Positions 11,433 through 22,261 of a stretch of DNA of 64,000 bases are shown here, in pieces. Origin of the DNA: Oscheius tipulae (lineage: Eukaryota > Nematoda > Chromadorea > Rhabditida > Rhabditidae); NCBI GenBank assembly GCA_037178975.1, contig JASJZH010000005.1, forward strand, positions 1,302,001 to 1,366,000. The letters are read 5' to 3'. The translations under genes were made by a program, and so were the position numbers. The notes below the pieces were generated by a model, which saw nothing but the letters and a program-made list of their open reading frames with translations, was not told the origin of the DNA and ran no database searches. Numbering within the stretch: the stretch's first letter is position 1; each line of letters opens with the position of its first letter.

Positions 11433-11990
11433 ATGGTATGTTTCAGATTTTTGAAAAAAAAGAGAAAAATTTCTCTTTGTAACATTGCCTGAAGGTCATT
11501 CAACCGTTTTGCCTGATAGCTGCCCTTTTTCAGGAACCCACTGACTTCCGTGACCTCCTTCCTGTCCCGCGACAAGCAGTTGTCGATATCTTGATTAAAC
11601 AGAAGGAATGGCCCGTACTGAAGGTATTCATCAGCGCTGAATCTCAAGAAGTCCAACAGGCTTTTGAAGTTTTTATGAAAAGCGTGGATAAGGTGGGTCT
11701 GTTTAGAAAATAGATTCCAGAAAACGTTTTAAGAGCTATGGCCATGCTTCGATTCGATCTCCAGAGCTACCGTCTGATGACAGCAAGTTCACTATTTCAG
11801 ACGTTACTGATTTTCACATTACCGTTGATCAAGGAGATGAGACCCTGGCTCAATCGCTGATCGATCAAGGAGCTGATGTAAATGGCAAAGAGGGCGAGTT
11901 TAACTTATCTCCTTTGCACGTTGCTGCTCAAAATGGTCGCATTAACATGGTCGCTGCTCCTCCAACATGCAACTGTTTTAATTAGAGTTG
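11433..11990 (+). pseudogene. N-terminal part of an ankyrin/kinase-type gene, frame-broken
   Basis: ATG at 11433-11435 is followed directly by a donor (GTATGT). The next exon, 11534-11692, reads EPTDFRDLLPVPRQAVVDIL to FEVFMKSVDK. After a 28 bp gap with splice-like ends (11693-11720), coding text resumes out of phase: RFKSYGHASIRSPELPSDD, then QSLIDQGADVNGKEGEFNLS and an ankyrin start PLHVAAQNGRINMV. That ankyrin repeat then shifts frame (LLLQHATVL in the next frame) and ends in stops by about 11990. It resembles the start of the ankyrin ORF at 16 kb, so it may be the original N-terminus of that gene or a duplicate. Confidence 0.5.
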
Positions 11991-12137
11991 TGGACGTTTG
12001 GAAAATAGCGTCCGTGTAGTACCAAAGTGCCGCGATTTCGACCTCGGGGATGCAACTAGTAAAGAAATTACCCGCTGAGACGGATCATAACAATGATGCT
12101 GTTCAAAATTGGAGTGTTAAGGGACAGGAAGTCGTTA

Positions 12138-12552
12138 GAGGGACACTGAAATTACGGAAGCATGGGAGCTCAACGAGAGCTTTTTCAAACGGTTCCTGCA
12201 ATGAACTTCCCTCAAAACAAATCTTTTTGTAATTTTCGATGCTTTACACACATTTTCATGACTTCTATGTTTCATCGGGTCAGGGCCAAAAACTACACTA
12301 GAAACGTCTACTTCGATACCAAAAATGGGGAGAATAATGATGAAAATTGAGAAAACACTGTTCTCCTTTTGTTTTCTTATTTTCTTCATTATTATCGTCT
12401 CGAAATAGACGTTTCTAGGATAGTTTTCGACACTGAGTCGATGAAACATATTTAGAGGTTACAAAATGTGTGTAAAGCACCGAAAAAAGCAAAAAGATTC
12501 ATTTTGAGGGAAGTTCGTTTTACTTTGCGCTTCCGTAATGTCAGTGTCTCTT
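12138..12552. mobile_element. Foldback MITE, about 415 bp, TA-flanked
   Basis: The two halves are imperfect inverted copies: GACACTGAAATTACGG at the left end and its inverse (CCGTAATGTCAGTGTC) at the right. Shared inner text includes ACTTCCCTCAAAA, TGCTTTACACACATTTT and AGAAACGTCTA. TA lies at 12136-12137 and 12553-12554. It has no coding capacity. It sits directly against the first recognised kinase exon, and its right edge supplies the TTTAG used as that exon's acceptor. Confidence 0.72.
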
Positions 12553-12555
12553 TAG

Positions 12556-14072
12556 CATTCCAATCAGATGACGACAGTGTTGACGCTCCTATATCCATCT
12601 TCCGGCTCGGGGAGAACATTTCCGACTTGCACTACTTGAACCAAGGAGGAGAAGGTGGTATTTTTACGGCCAAAGTAACAGATTTAGGGCAAGTTTGTAT
12701 TCTGCAAAAGTTCAAATCATTTTAGAAAGACTTGCGTTAAAATCTTTCACAAGTTTGACGAGAACTCGAGGAAGGAAGCGAAAAAGCTCTTGAGCCTGGT
12801 ATTGATCCTACCTCTCTTTTATTTCTACTTCAGAGTGGAAAACATTTGAATTTTGTGGAAGTCTTCGGTACGTATGAGGGGTTCAACCCCGATATGCCCA
12901 TTTTGCGGCATCAAGGCTATGTGATGGAGCTTATGGGTGGCGGCACCCTGGACAATAGTAACTTGGTGAGATCCAACAATACATTACTTTTAGCAATTTA
13001 CTCTGACCACCGTTATAAACCTGAACAGGTCTACTTTTGGATGCTGCAAATAGTTTTTGGCGTGGCCTATTTACACATGAAGAATATTGCTCATCTGGAT
13101 TTGAAACCTTTGAAGTAGGCAAGACAGAGACAGGGAAATTGAGATAGAAAGAGAGACAGAGAGATGGACGCATTTTTATCTTATATGTTTAGCATGTTAT
13201 TGGATTCTACACGGACATGCGTAAAAATTGCAGACTTTGGGCTATCAAAAAACTTGAAACACTCCAAATTAACTGGCAGGTTGGGCAAACGATTTCATAG
13301 CAAAAATACATTTATAGAAGAGCAACTTACATGTACATGGCGCCGGAATTGTTCGCGGAAAACGACGCAGATACACTCGATTTGCGTCAGTGCGACATTT
13401 ATTCAATCGGCATAACATTTTGGGAGATACTCTACCGACAGTATGTATTCATTTTGAAAATAGTTAAGTTTCCAAGGTCACCTTTCGATAAAAAATGGAC
13501 AGGAGATGAGCTTAGACGCAAAGTTACGAAAGGAGTGCGTCCCTGCATGGACAATTTTATTTGGGATCCGGAAATTCAAGGGGTGATTGAAATGTGAGAG
13601 GTTTCTTTCTTTATTTTCATTCAAATTGAGGTCCTGGCATAAAAACCCATCAGAACGCAGTCTCATGTACTGTGTTGTAGCTTTGGAGCAAGCAGTGGAG
13701 GTAATATCTTTGTTATTTTCAAATTGTTGGATATTCTCTGTCTCAGTCTCAATCTCTCTGTCCTTCTCTGTCACTGTTTCTCTGTCTCTCACGCTTTCTG
13801 TCTCTGTATTTTCACACTGTTCGAGTTATGACGTTGAATAGTTTCCATTTCAGAAAATTCCTGACAATCCCTTCTCGACACAGAAGTTATACACATTGTA
13901 TTGGAACAAGAAAAAAGAGTACTTCTTGAATATAATTCTCGTCTACCGAATGTCAATGCATGAAAAATTAAAAGCAGTAAGAGCCTATTATCAGAAAGCA
14001 CTCAACTACATAATCGAAAAATGCGAAAGAGAAGAACGCATCGATGAAAAAGAATCTGTTGGTCGAAGATAA
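12556..14072 (+). CDS. Protein kinase, non-RD (HLD) type, 8 exons, 5' end incomplete
   Basis: Exons 12556-12688, 12726-12798, 12834-13114, 13193-13279, 13318-13440, 13477-13593, 13631-13700 and 13854-14072 join in a continuous frame of about 366 residues ending GRR-TAA. Motifs in order: glycine loop NQGGEGGIFTAKV; beta-3 lysine in CVKIFHKF; GYVMELMGGGTL hinge; catalytic loop HLDLKPLNMLLD (Leu replaces Arg of HRD); ADFGLSKN; MAPELFAEND; DIYSIGITFWEIL; PFDKKWTGDEL. The key K, D, N, and DFG residues are present, so it may be catalytically competent. The first intron uses a GC donor (GG|GCAAGT). The C-tail after the kinase is lysine-rich and helical. Serine/threonine or tyrosine-like specificity cannot be decided. 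It lies between two ankyrin segments and may once have been one ankyrin-kinase gene. Confidence 0.85.
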
Positions 14073-14382
14073 ATGCTTCTCTCAACCAAGATTTCAGAGG
14101 AGTTTCCAGTGGCACGATTTTAGGCGACTGTTGTACACGTATATAGACGACAGTCTTCATTCCAGGATCCGTATTATGTATTGTTGTGGCCAGGATCATC
14201 AATTTAAAACATCTCATTTGGTAAGGCAGCAAGCGGATATAGTTAAAGCGAGTGTCCGGCAATTGCGCCTAAGCGTCAAAAGTTGTTGCGCACAGTTCGC
14301 AGCTCATTTCCATTTCATTCAGGTTTTTCTTGTTTGTTGTAAGTTCAAATTGTTATAGAGTAGTGTTTTTATTCAAAAAGAA

Positions 14383-15115
14383 CTACAAACGTCGAACATA
14401 TCGGACAAAAATCGATTTTTTTTTCCTTGAATTTCGAAATAAATTGGTTTGAATTGCCGCGCAAAATGCGGTAGAACCGCGCCAATGAGTTTGTATTCGG
14501 ACGACCGCTTTATAGCCTGAGAGCTGAGAAGATAAAAACGCAGACCTTTAAGGTCGTTTATTGAAAATGGGTCAAAAACGAATAAAAACCGATGAGAAAC
14601 ATGAGATGGCCCCCCCCCCTTTTCAGTGAAAAAGAGTCCCGCCACGAACAATGTTAAAGGCCTGCGTTTTCAACTTCTCAACTGAACAAACTATAAAGGA
14701 AAACTGACATTACGAGTGAACGAGCGAACCGTCAGAGCATTTTTAACTTTGAATATTTGTGCGGGATAATCGATTTTTCTGGGTTTAAGTTTTGTTTTCG
14801 CATTTTTGCTTAACATCCACTTTCTTGATTTCAAAGTCTGTTCAGTCGTTTCTCCGTCAAATTCTACTATGAAATAGTCTACTTTGACAAAAAAATGCTC
14901 GAGAAAAATAAAAAATTTTGACAAAACGCTGTTTTTCATAGTACAACCATTTTCTCCATTTTTCTTGTAATTTTTCTGTCGAAGTAGAGTAGACTCTATG
15001 GTAGAATTTGACGGCAAATCGATTAAGCACTTATAAACTGAGAAAGTGTATAAAGCATCTAGAAATACAGAAAGGAACTAAAATATAAGATTTTTGTCGA
15101 TGTTTGTAGCTCTTA
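14383..15115. repeat. Degenerate foldback repeat region
   Basis: Outer ends are inverted (CTACAAACGTCGA near 14385; inverse near 15103). A second inverted pair lies inside: CCGTCAAATTCTAC near 14851 and GTAGAATTTGACGG near 15001. Probably nested MITE remnants; no open frame is convincing. Confidence 0.5.
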
Positions 15116-15232
15116 TTGCGTTCAAATACTGCTCTTTACTCTATACGGACCAATTACATACAAGAAAAAAAAGAGAATGAAATGGAATTGGGCTGTAAAA
15201 ACGCGGGTAAAGCTCTAAAATATCCAAGTTTA

Positions 15233-16015
15233 TTGGGTTGGCAACTAAATCTTTTCGCTTTATCAAATGCAAAAATTTATTGTCTTCCAAACAACTTATT
15301 CATTCGTTGTAATCACCATTACGATGTACCACGTTTGTCCATTTCACGGGTAGCTTATGGATGCCACGCTCGTAGAACACCTTGGGTTTCGACGCGAAGA
15401 ATTTTGTCAGCCAGGTTTTGAGTGCGCCGTCGGAATCGAACTGTTATCCTCCAATCTCGTTGTTGAGAGTCCGGAACAGATAGTAGTCGGAAGGTCCGGG
15501 CTATAAGGAAGATGGGGTAAAATTTCCCAACCCAGGTTGTAGATCTTGGAGCGAGTGAGCTTTGCAACATGGGGGTGCGCGTTGTCCATCTGCAGGATGA
15601 CCTTCGACTTTCCTCTCATACCTGGACAGGAGAGAATGGGCGACGGACATGCGCTGCCACTTCTGGGCGTCACTGAGGTCATGCGGCAACCATGTGCCCA
15701 GTTTCTTCGTAAATCTCAATTGCTTCAAATGATATTTCACTGCGGCATGACTAACAGACAGTGCCTCTGCTAATTCACGGGTAGTCTACCGATTGTTCTC
15801 GTTCACGAGCTGCAGCAGCTTCGATTCATCGAAACTTGTTGGTCGACCTGACCTTGGCTCATCTTCGATGCTTTTGTCCCCAGACCGAAAGCGATGGAAC
15901 CACAACTGGCGAGGACTGATTGAGCAAAACGAGGTGCTAACCAATAGCTCGGCCGTTGTCGAAACAAGACAAAGGACATGTTTACAAAAGCGAAAAGAAT
16001 TATTTGCTAACCCAA
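15233..16015 (-). mobile_element. Mariner element copy A, internally deleted, 783 bp
   Basis: Ends TTGGGTTGGCAACTAAATC and the inverse of TTGGGTTAGCAAATAATTC, flanked by TA (15231-15232, 16016-16017). The transposase runs on the minus strand. Near-identical sequence at 27590-27811 shows the same family flanks both sides of the ankyrin block. Confidence 0.88.
15262..16005 (-). pseudogene. Mariner transposase remnant, copy A
   Basis: Minus-strand text covers the HTH region (LWFHRFRSGDEDEPRSGRPT, ESKLLQLVNENNR, VKYHLKQLRFTKKLG), then SDAQKWQRM. It jumps to KVILQMDNAHPHVAKL with the second catalytic Asp, and PYSPDL, where the third is expected in the DD34D family. The C-terminal GIHKLP..W-type end is recognisable near 15340. 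The first catalytic Asp segment is deleted and the frame shifts at least once. Confidence 0.8.
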
Positions 16016-16164
16016 TAGTTATTTCTAACTATTATTCTTCTCATATTGGTGAGCGAGAGCTGAAAAGCTACAGCAAAACGTAAAAATCGCGAATTTATCA
16101 ACTTTTTCGGCATTTCTGTAAAATTTTTGAACTGTACGCACCTTTGGGCACTTGGGCACAATAG

Positions 16165-16709
16165 CGAGACACTCGCTTTAAGAACCGTACTTCTCTTCAC
16201 TATGCTGCCCAAAATGGCCATGTTGACAAGATAAAACTTCTTCTCCAACATGGAGCTACTATCGACAGTCGTGACAATAACCACTGCACCCCACTTCACC
16301 TTGCTGCTCAAGATGGGCACGATCAAGTAGTGGACATGCTTCTTGGCAACGGAGCTGTGATTTCTTCAAAGAGTGAAGATGGGTGGACTCCTTTACATTT
16401 TGCTGCAGTAAATAATCACATTAAAAGTGCCGGAACCCTACTCAAGCATGGCGCGCCGATCGATGCAGCCACTGTGATCGGCAATACTCCTCTTCATGTT
16501 GCTGCCCACAAAGGTCATATTGACATGGTCAACCTTCTCCTCCAACATGGAGCTATTGTCGACAGTGAGGATAACGATCACGAAACCCCCCTTCACTTGG
16601 CTGCTCGTCAGGAAGATAATATGACGGTGGAAATGCTCATAAAAGCAGGAGCTTTGGTCTCTTCAAAGAATATAGATGGGTGGACTCCTTTGCATTTTGC
16701 TGCTAAAAA
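16165..16709 (+). CDS. Ankyrin-repeat ORF, 5' part, cut by a Helitron
   Basis: Opens after an acceptor-like CACAATAG and reads RDTRFKNRTSLHYAAQNGHV onward through five and a half ankyrin repeats of the form PLHxAAxxGHxxxVxxLLxxGA. It stops being ankyrin exactly at GCTGCTAAAAA (ends 16709), where the Helitron begins. Joined to 22262 the codons read AAA AAT AAT CAC, giving AAKNNHIE and continuing in frame (545 + 4600 bp = 1715 codons). The true 5' exon is not identified. It could lie in the kinase/N-terminal region upstream or be lost. Ankyrin repeats bind partner proteins; no partner can be named. Confidence 0.75.
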
Positions 16710-19700
16710 TCTCTCTACTACTAAAGTGCAATGGTGTCCGTCCGTCTGTGCGTCACCACGAGAAAAAAGCTGGCAAGTCATGGCATGTCAAGAGTTTTGT
16801 ATAGCAATTAAGAAACGATCGAGAGTTCTGGAGTTCTTTTTTATATTTCTACTTTTATTGGGCTGTTTTTTGTATTACTGAATTTACACAGAGAGCATTT
16901 ACTTTTAAGTTTAATGTTGCCGTTGGCTGAACTTCGCATTCCAACGAAACGCCAGTTGTCTTCTTCCACTGGGGTCGTAATCGACCGAAAGTTTTCATAA
17001 AACACTTTCAGATTGATAATGAGCCTCAAAGCAAGAAGTCGAAAAGGACAAAGATGTCCGATGAGGAGCGGAAGGCTAGAAATGCCGACGTTCAACGATT
17101 GAAGAGGGCCAACCGGACGGAGGAGCAGAAAGCGGCCAATCGAGAACGAGTACGTTTGGCCAGAAAGAAGCTGTCTGACGAGGACAAGAAGCTGGAGCAG
17201 GTCAAGGATCGACTGGCTCATCAAGTATCCCGATGCAACATGACGGATAAACAATTGGATCAAGAACGCGAGCAAAACCGTCTGTCTCATCTCCAGTTGA
17301 GATTGAACTTGACGGACGAAGAAAGAGTTAGAATTCGAGATCAAAACGCTGCTGCTCATCAGTTGGCCAGAAATGCACAGACTCCCCAACAAAGAGCTGC
17401 TATCAATTCGAATCGTCGTGGCCAGAGGCGCCAGAACAATCCGCATTTTAATGAGTTTCCATCTGAAGTTGAAATTGGAGGGATGAATGAGGAATGTAGC
17501 CATTGTGGGGCTCTCTACTTTCGAGGTCAGTCAAAGTTTTTGACTTTTTCACCCAAGATTTTAGGTGAACAGCCGAGAAAGAGAGACGGTACCTACTCCC
17601 CGTGCTGCAGAAACGGAGCTGTGACGCTCGAACTGTTCGACAACTATCCGCTGGAGCTCAGGGAACTTTTCACGGATGGACACGAGTCTTCGGACAATTT
17701 TCTCAAGTATTCTCGACAGTTCAACACCGCGCTCTCCATCGCGTCCATGGACTGCACAGTTAGTAATTGTTTTCAGTCTCACAACAAACAACATTTCTAG
17801 ATGCAGAATGTTCCCGGACGAGGCCCACACGTCTTCAAGATACACGGTCAAATCTGCTACAAAACGGGCTCCGCTCTTCCGAATGAAAGCACGACTCCCA
17901 GCTACGGACAGCTGTTCTTCATTGATGAGACGGCGGCTGCCGACCATCGAATCGCCCATCATGCCAATAGCAACTGTGATCCAGACCTCATGCGCTTCCT
18001 TAGTCGACTCCTCCGAGTGAATCACGAGTACGCGAACAGCTTCAAGTTTCTTCGCGAAGCATATGAGGACGAAGAAAGGCCGCCAGGAGACAGGGTAGAG
18101 CCATGAACGAAGTGCGTCTCATCTTCCAATCAGAGAACACTCCCGATCAGCGTCGTTACAACACTCCCAGACTGGCTGAAGTGGCTCTCATCTACGTCGG
18201 AAGAAATGGAGAAGTTCCCTCTCCGCGCAACTATTCAATCTACACGAGAGGAGGAGGACTCCGAAAGATCCCGCTAATCCACAAGATGCTGGATCCGTGC
18301 TGCTATCCGCTCTTCTTCCTTCGTGGAGACTACGGATACCATCTTGGCAGAATGAAGCAGATCAGAGGAGCAGGCGGAGCTGTGACTGAGAAGAAGATGA
18401 GTCAGAAGGACTACTACTGTTTCTATCTGTCCGTTCGTCATTCGTTTAGTCCGATTCATTATGGCCGAAGACTATTCCAACAGTTCGTCGTCGGGTCTTG
18501 GGGAAATACAGAGCAAGGTCGTCTTGAGTTTATCAAGAACAATCAGGTTAGATCGTTTTGTTTCTTTTCTAACTTCATGTTTTCAGCCCACGTTCCGCAG
18601 TGAGTATTACTCTGAGCTGAGGACGTTTGTGAACGATGGAGCTCCAGGACAGTGCGGCAGCAGAATTCTCCTACCAGCCTCATTCACCTCATCTCCGCGC
18701 TTCCAACTGGCCAGCTATCAAGATGCCATCGCCATCACTGCTCGATATGGAAAGCCGGACATGTTTATCACCATGACGTGTAATCCCAAGTGGAAAGAGA
18801 TCGCCGACAATCTGGCCCCTGGACAGACGGCTACGGACAGACCGGACATCGTGGCTCGCGTCTTCAGAATGAAGTTCAACGAGCTGAAGAAGGACATTCT
18901 CGAGCGTGGTCTCTTCGGACGTGCTACTGCCCACGTGTTCACCTACGAGTGGCAGAAACGTGGCTTGCCACATGTTCACTTCCTTCTCACTCTACATGCA
19001 GACGATAAACCAAGGACGGCTGCCAATGGTGAGTCAAGCATTCCCTTTCTTTCACTGTTCTTTTATTTAGTGGACCGGTTGATCAGTGCAGAATTGCCTG
19101 AACCCGGTGAGTCCATCGAAGAAATAGTTCTGTTCGAGCGAGTGGCCACCCACATGATACATCGTGACTGCTCAGTTGGATCTCCCTGTTGGCGGAATGG
19201 CTCATGTTCCAAACGGTTCCCGAAGCCTTTCCGAGATGACACGGACGTTGATGTCGACGGGTATCCAGCCTACAAGAGGAGGAACAGTAGAATTCAGGCC
19301 AGAATTGGAGAGGGCAACAATGCCAAGGCATGTCTGTCTTCTGTTCAAAACTAAGAATCTTTCAGATGTATGACAATAGCCACGTAGTCCCGTACAATGC
19401 TTATCTTCTGATGAAGTACAATTGTCACGTAAACGTGGAGATTTGTTCAGCCATCCAAGTTGTAAAGTATTTGTTTAAATACGTATACAAGGGCAGCGAC
19501 AAGGCCATGCTAAAGCTGAGGCAGGAGAAACGGGACTTGAACGGAGGTGTCATAGACGAGGTCTCGGAGCACCTGGACGCGAGATACCTCTGCCCTCCCG
19601 AAGGATTCCATCGGCTCTTTGCCTTCGAACTACAAGGAAAATCCAACGCTGTGGTTGACCTGTCTGTCCACGAGGAAAACCAGCACACCATTGTCTTCCA

Positions 19701-22261
19701 ACCGGGACAAGAGGCCGCAGCTGCTGACAGGAACAAGGACAGCACATTGCTCGCCTTCTTCAAGTTCAACGGAGAAGCAGTCGAAATGGAGAGACAAGGT
19801 CGATTGGCGGAAATGGGCCCAGTGGATCCTCGGACTGTTCCATACTACAAGTATCCGGAGCACTTCACGTTTGTGAAGGTAAGAATGTTTTTATGAAGCA
19901 AGTCTCGATTTTCTAGGCTACCGGAAAGTGGAAACGGAAGGGAGTCCACAACAACAACATAGGCCGTGTTCACTCTGTCATTCCGAAGCAGCAGGAGAGA
20001 TATTGCCTTCGAATTCTCCTCCATCACACTTCCGGAGCCACGAAGTACGAAGATCTGTACGTTGTCAACGGCCATCAGCATCCGAACGCCTTCGAAGCCG
20101 CCAAGGCCATGGGTCTGATCAGGAATCCCGAGCATTTCGATGCCGCGATGAGGGACGCCGCCTTCTTTAAAATGCCACGGGCTCTTCGAACTGTCTTTGC
20201 CACTCTCTTAGCCTTCGACGAGCCACAGATCGTGCAAGCTCATTGGGACGTTTGGAAGGCGAAGATGTCAGAAGATTATGTCAATCGAGGAAGGACGGTT
20301 GCTGACGCAGAAGCCCTAGCCTATTTCGACATCTTGGAGATGTGTCTGCCAATGAACATTCGGCTCGAGTCCCTCATCATGACACAGTACGTTCGACCAG
20401 CTCCAATGCAGGACAATGCCGTGGACCATGTGACCATTGGCGAGGAGATGTATCGCAAGCTCAATCCGAAGCAGAAAGAAGCAGTCGACGCTGTGCTATC
20501 CGGTCAGGAGCGTTTGATATATTTGGACGGCCCTGGAGGATCCGGCAAGACCTTCACCTACGAGTGCATCTATCACAAGTTCCTCAGCATTGGAAAGAAG
20601 GTTCTCTGCTCGGCATGGACAGGAAATGCTGCTAATCTGCTTCAAGATGGCCGAACTGCTGCCTCGCTCTTCAAGTTAAATATCGCCCAGAACTGCGAGA
20701 ACAGTAATCTGAAGCCGAACACGATCGAAGGACGCCTTCTCAAAGATACTGACGTCTTCATTCTCGATGAATGCAGTATGTTGTCCGACAAGGTTTTGGC
20801 CACGATTGACACTGTCCTTCGCGATGTCATGGACAGTGTGGTGCCGTTCGGAGGAAAGGTCGTGTTGATGGGCGGCGACTTTCGCCAGGTAAAAATTTCT
20901 TTTAAGCTTGAGCAGCAATGAGCAGTTATTTTCAGGTACTGCCTATTCCGAACAAGCTCTTCGCAGCTGATCCTTACTCATGCTGCCTGAAGGTATCCCC
21001 GCTGTTCGAGATGTTCAGTCGTTTCCAACTTCTGGAGAACATGAGAGCCGCCGCTGATACGGTCGAGTTCAAGGAGTTCCTGCTGAAGATTGGCGAAGAC
21101 AAGATTGCGAAAGACGAGGAGAATCGGATCGAAGTGCCAGATGATCTTCTCAGCCGAGGAGACATGATCCACGAAATCTTCGAAGGCGTCTACGATGACC
21201 CCGACCATCTGAACTCTCGAGCCATTCTCACTCCGAAGAACGTCAATGTGGACAAGACTAATCTGCACATTCTCGATCAGATGTCTGGAGCCAAGAAGAT
21301 CTATCTGAGTGCCGATCGGATTGACAAGGAGAACTCCGAAGATGCTCTCTTCTACCCGGATGAGTTCCTCAACTCGCTGTCACTTGCAAGCCTGCCACCT
21401 CACCGCCTGGAGCTGAAAGAGGGCTGTGTCGTCATGCTGATTCGCAACCTCAATGTCAAAGTTGGTCTCTGCAATGGGACAAGGCTCCAAGTGCAGAAGT
21501 TCGGAGGCAACAACGCGATCCAATGTCGCTTCATCAATGGACCACGCAAAGGAGAGCCGGTTGTTATTCCGCGGATTGATCTGAAGTCGACAAAAGGCAA
21601 GGGAATGTCCTTCACCCTCACGAGACGCCAGTATCCGCTCAAGTTGGCGTTCGCCATGACGATCAACAAGTCGCAAGGGCAGTCGTTGGAGAAGGTCGGA
21701 GTCTTTTTGCCGGAGGATGTGTTCAGTCACGGCCAGCTGTACGTGGCGATGTCGAGGGTCAAGACCAAGGATGGGTTGAAGATCAAGATTGGAACCAATC
21801 AAAGAGGGAAGAAGACGGCCAACGTGGTCGATAGCCGTGCTCTTGCCTAAGCTCTGTGTTTCTTCTTCACCAGTTTCCTGTCTCTACATCATACATTTGC
21901 TTCTACTTCTGTTACCTGAATGGATACAAGATGTCTCCTCCTATTAGCTGAAACCGATGGACAAGTTGTTTCTACTTTGTGGCACAAGAAACGACTTTTG
22001 GATCATGTTATTGTTATGTGTAATAAATTAGTCTTTTAACAACTCCTTTTTTAGCTTTGAAAGACTTCTGAACTTTCGACTATTTTCAACCAACCGAAAA
22101 AACGCTGTTTTTGGAAGGTTGAAAAGCACGGAAATAGATGACGCCAGTAACGGCCAAGTCAGCTTTGGGAGGAAACATGGGAACTTGGAGAAGCGGCGAA
22201 GTTGCCTGTTGTAAATGCTAAGTCAATACTAAGAGGCGGCGAAGCCGTCGTAGACGGCTGG
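16710..22261 (+). mobile_element. Helitron, near-complete, 5552 bp
   Basis: Starts TCTCTCTACTACTAAAG and ends CTGG preceded by a hairpin (AGCCGTC-GTA-GACGGCT). It sits between A (16709) and T (22262), as Helitrons do, with no target duplication. It encodes a RepHel protein with a Rep nuclease and Pif1-type helicase. It interrupts the ankyrin ORF so cleanly that the empty site is evident from codons. Confidence 0.93.
17054..21850 (+). pseudogene. Helitron RepHel (Rep nuclease plus Pif1-like helicase), one frameshift
   Basis: Exons: 17054-17525, 17565-17758, 17801-18546, 18587-19028, 19071-19327, 19366-19878, 19917-20888, 20936-21850. Introns are 38-47 bp; that at 19328 starts with GC, not GT. 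The N-terminus has charged tandem phrases (MSDEERKARNADVQR, LTDEERVRIRDQN) and a Cys pair (EECSHCGALYF). Rep: two-His motif LPHVHFLLTL (about 18965) and two-Tyr motif VVKYLFKYVYKG (about 19460). Helicase: Walker A GPGGSGKTF (about 20530), Walker [37 protein letters not shown]. Total exon length is one base short of 1504 codons. The only break seen is near 18096, where the frame ends GDRVEP-TGA and resumes at NEVRLIFQSENTP. A few bases restored or a sequencing error would make it full length. Confidence 0.88.
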
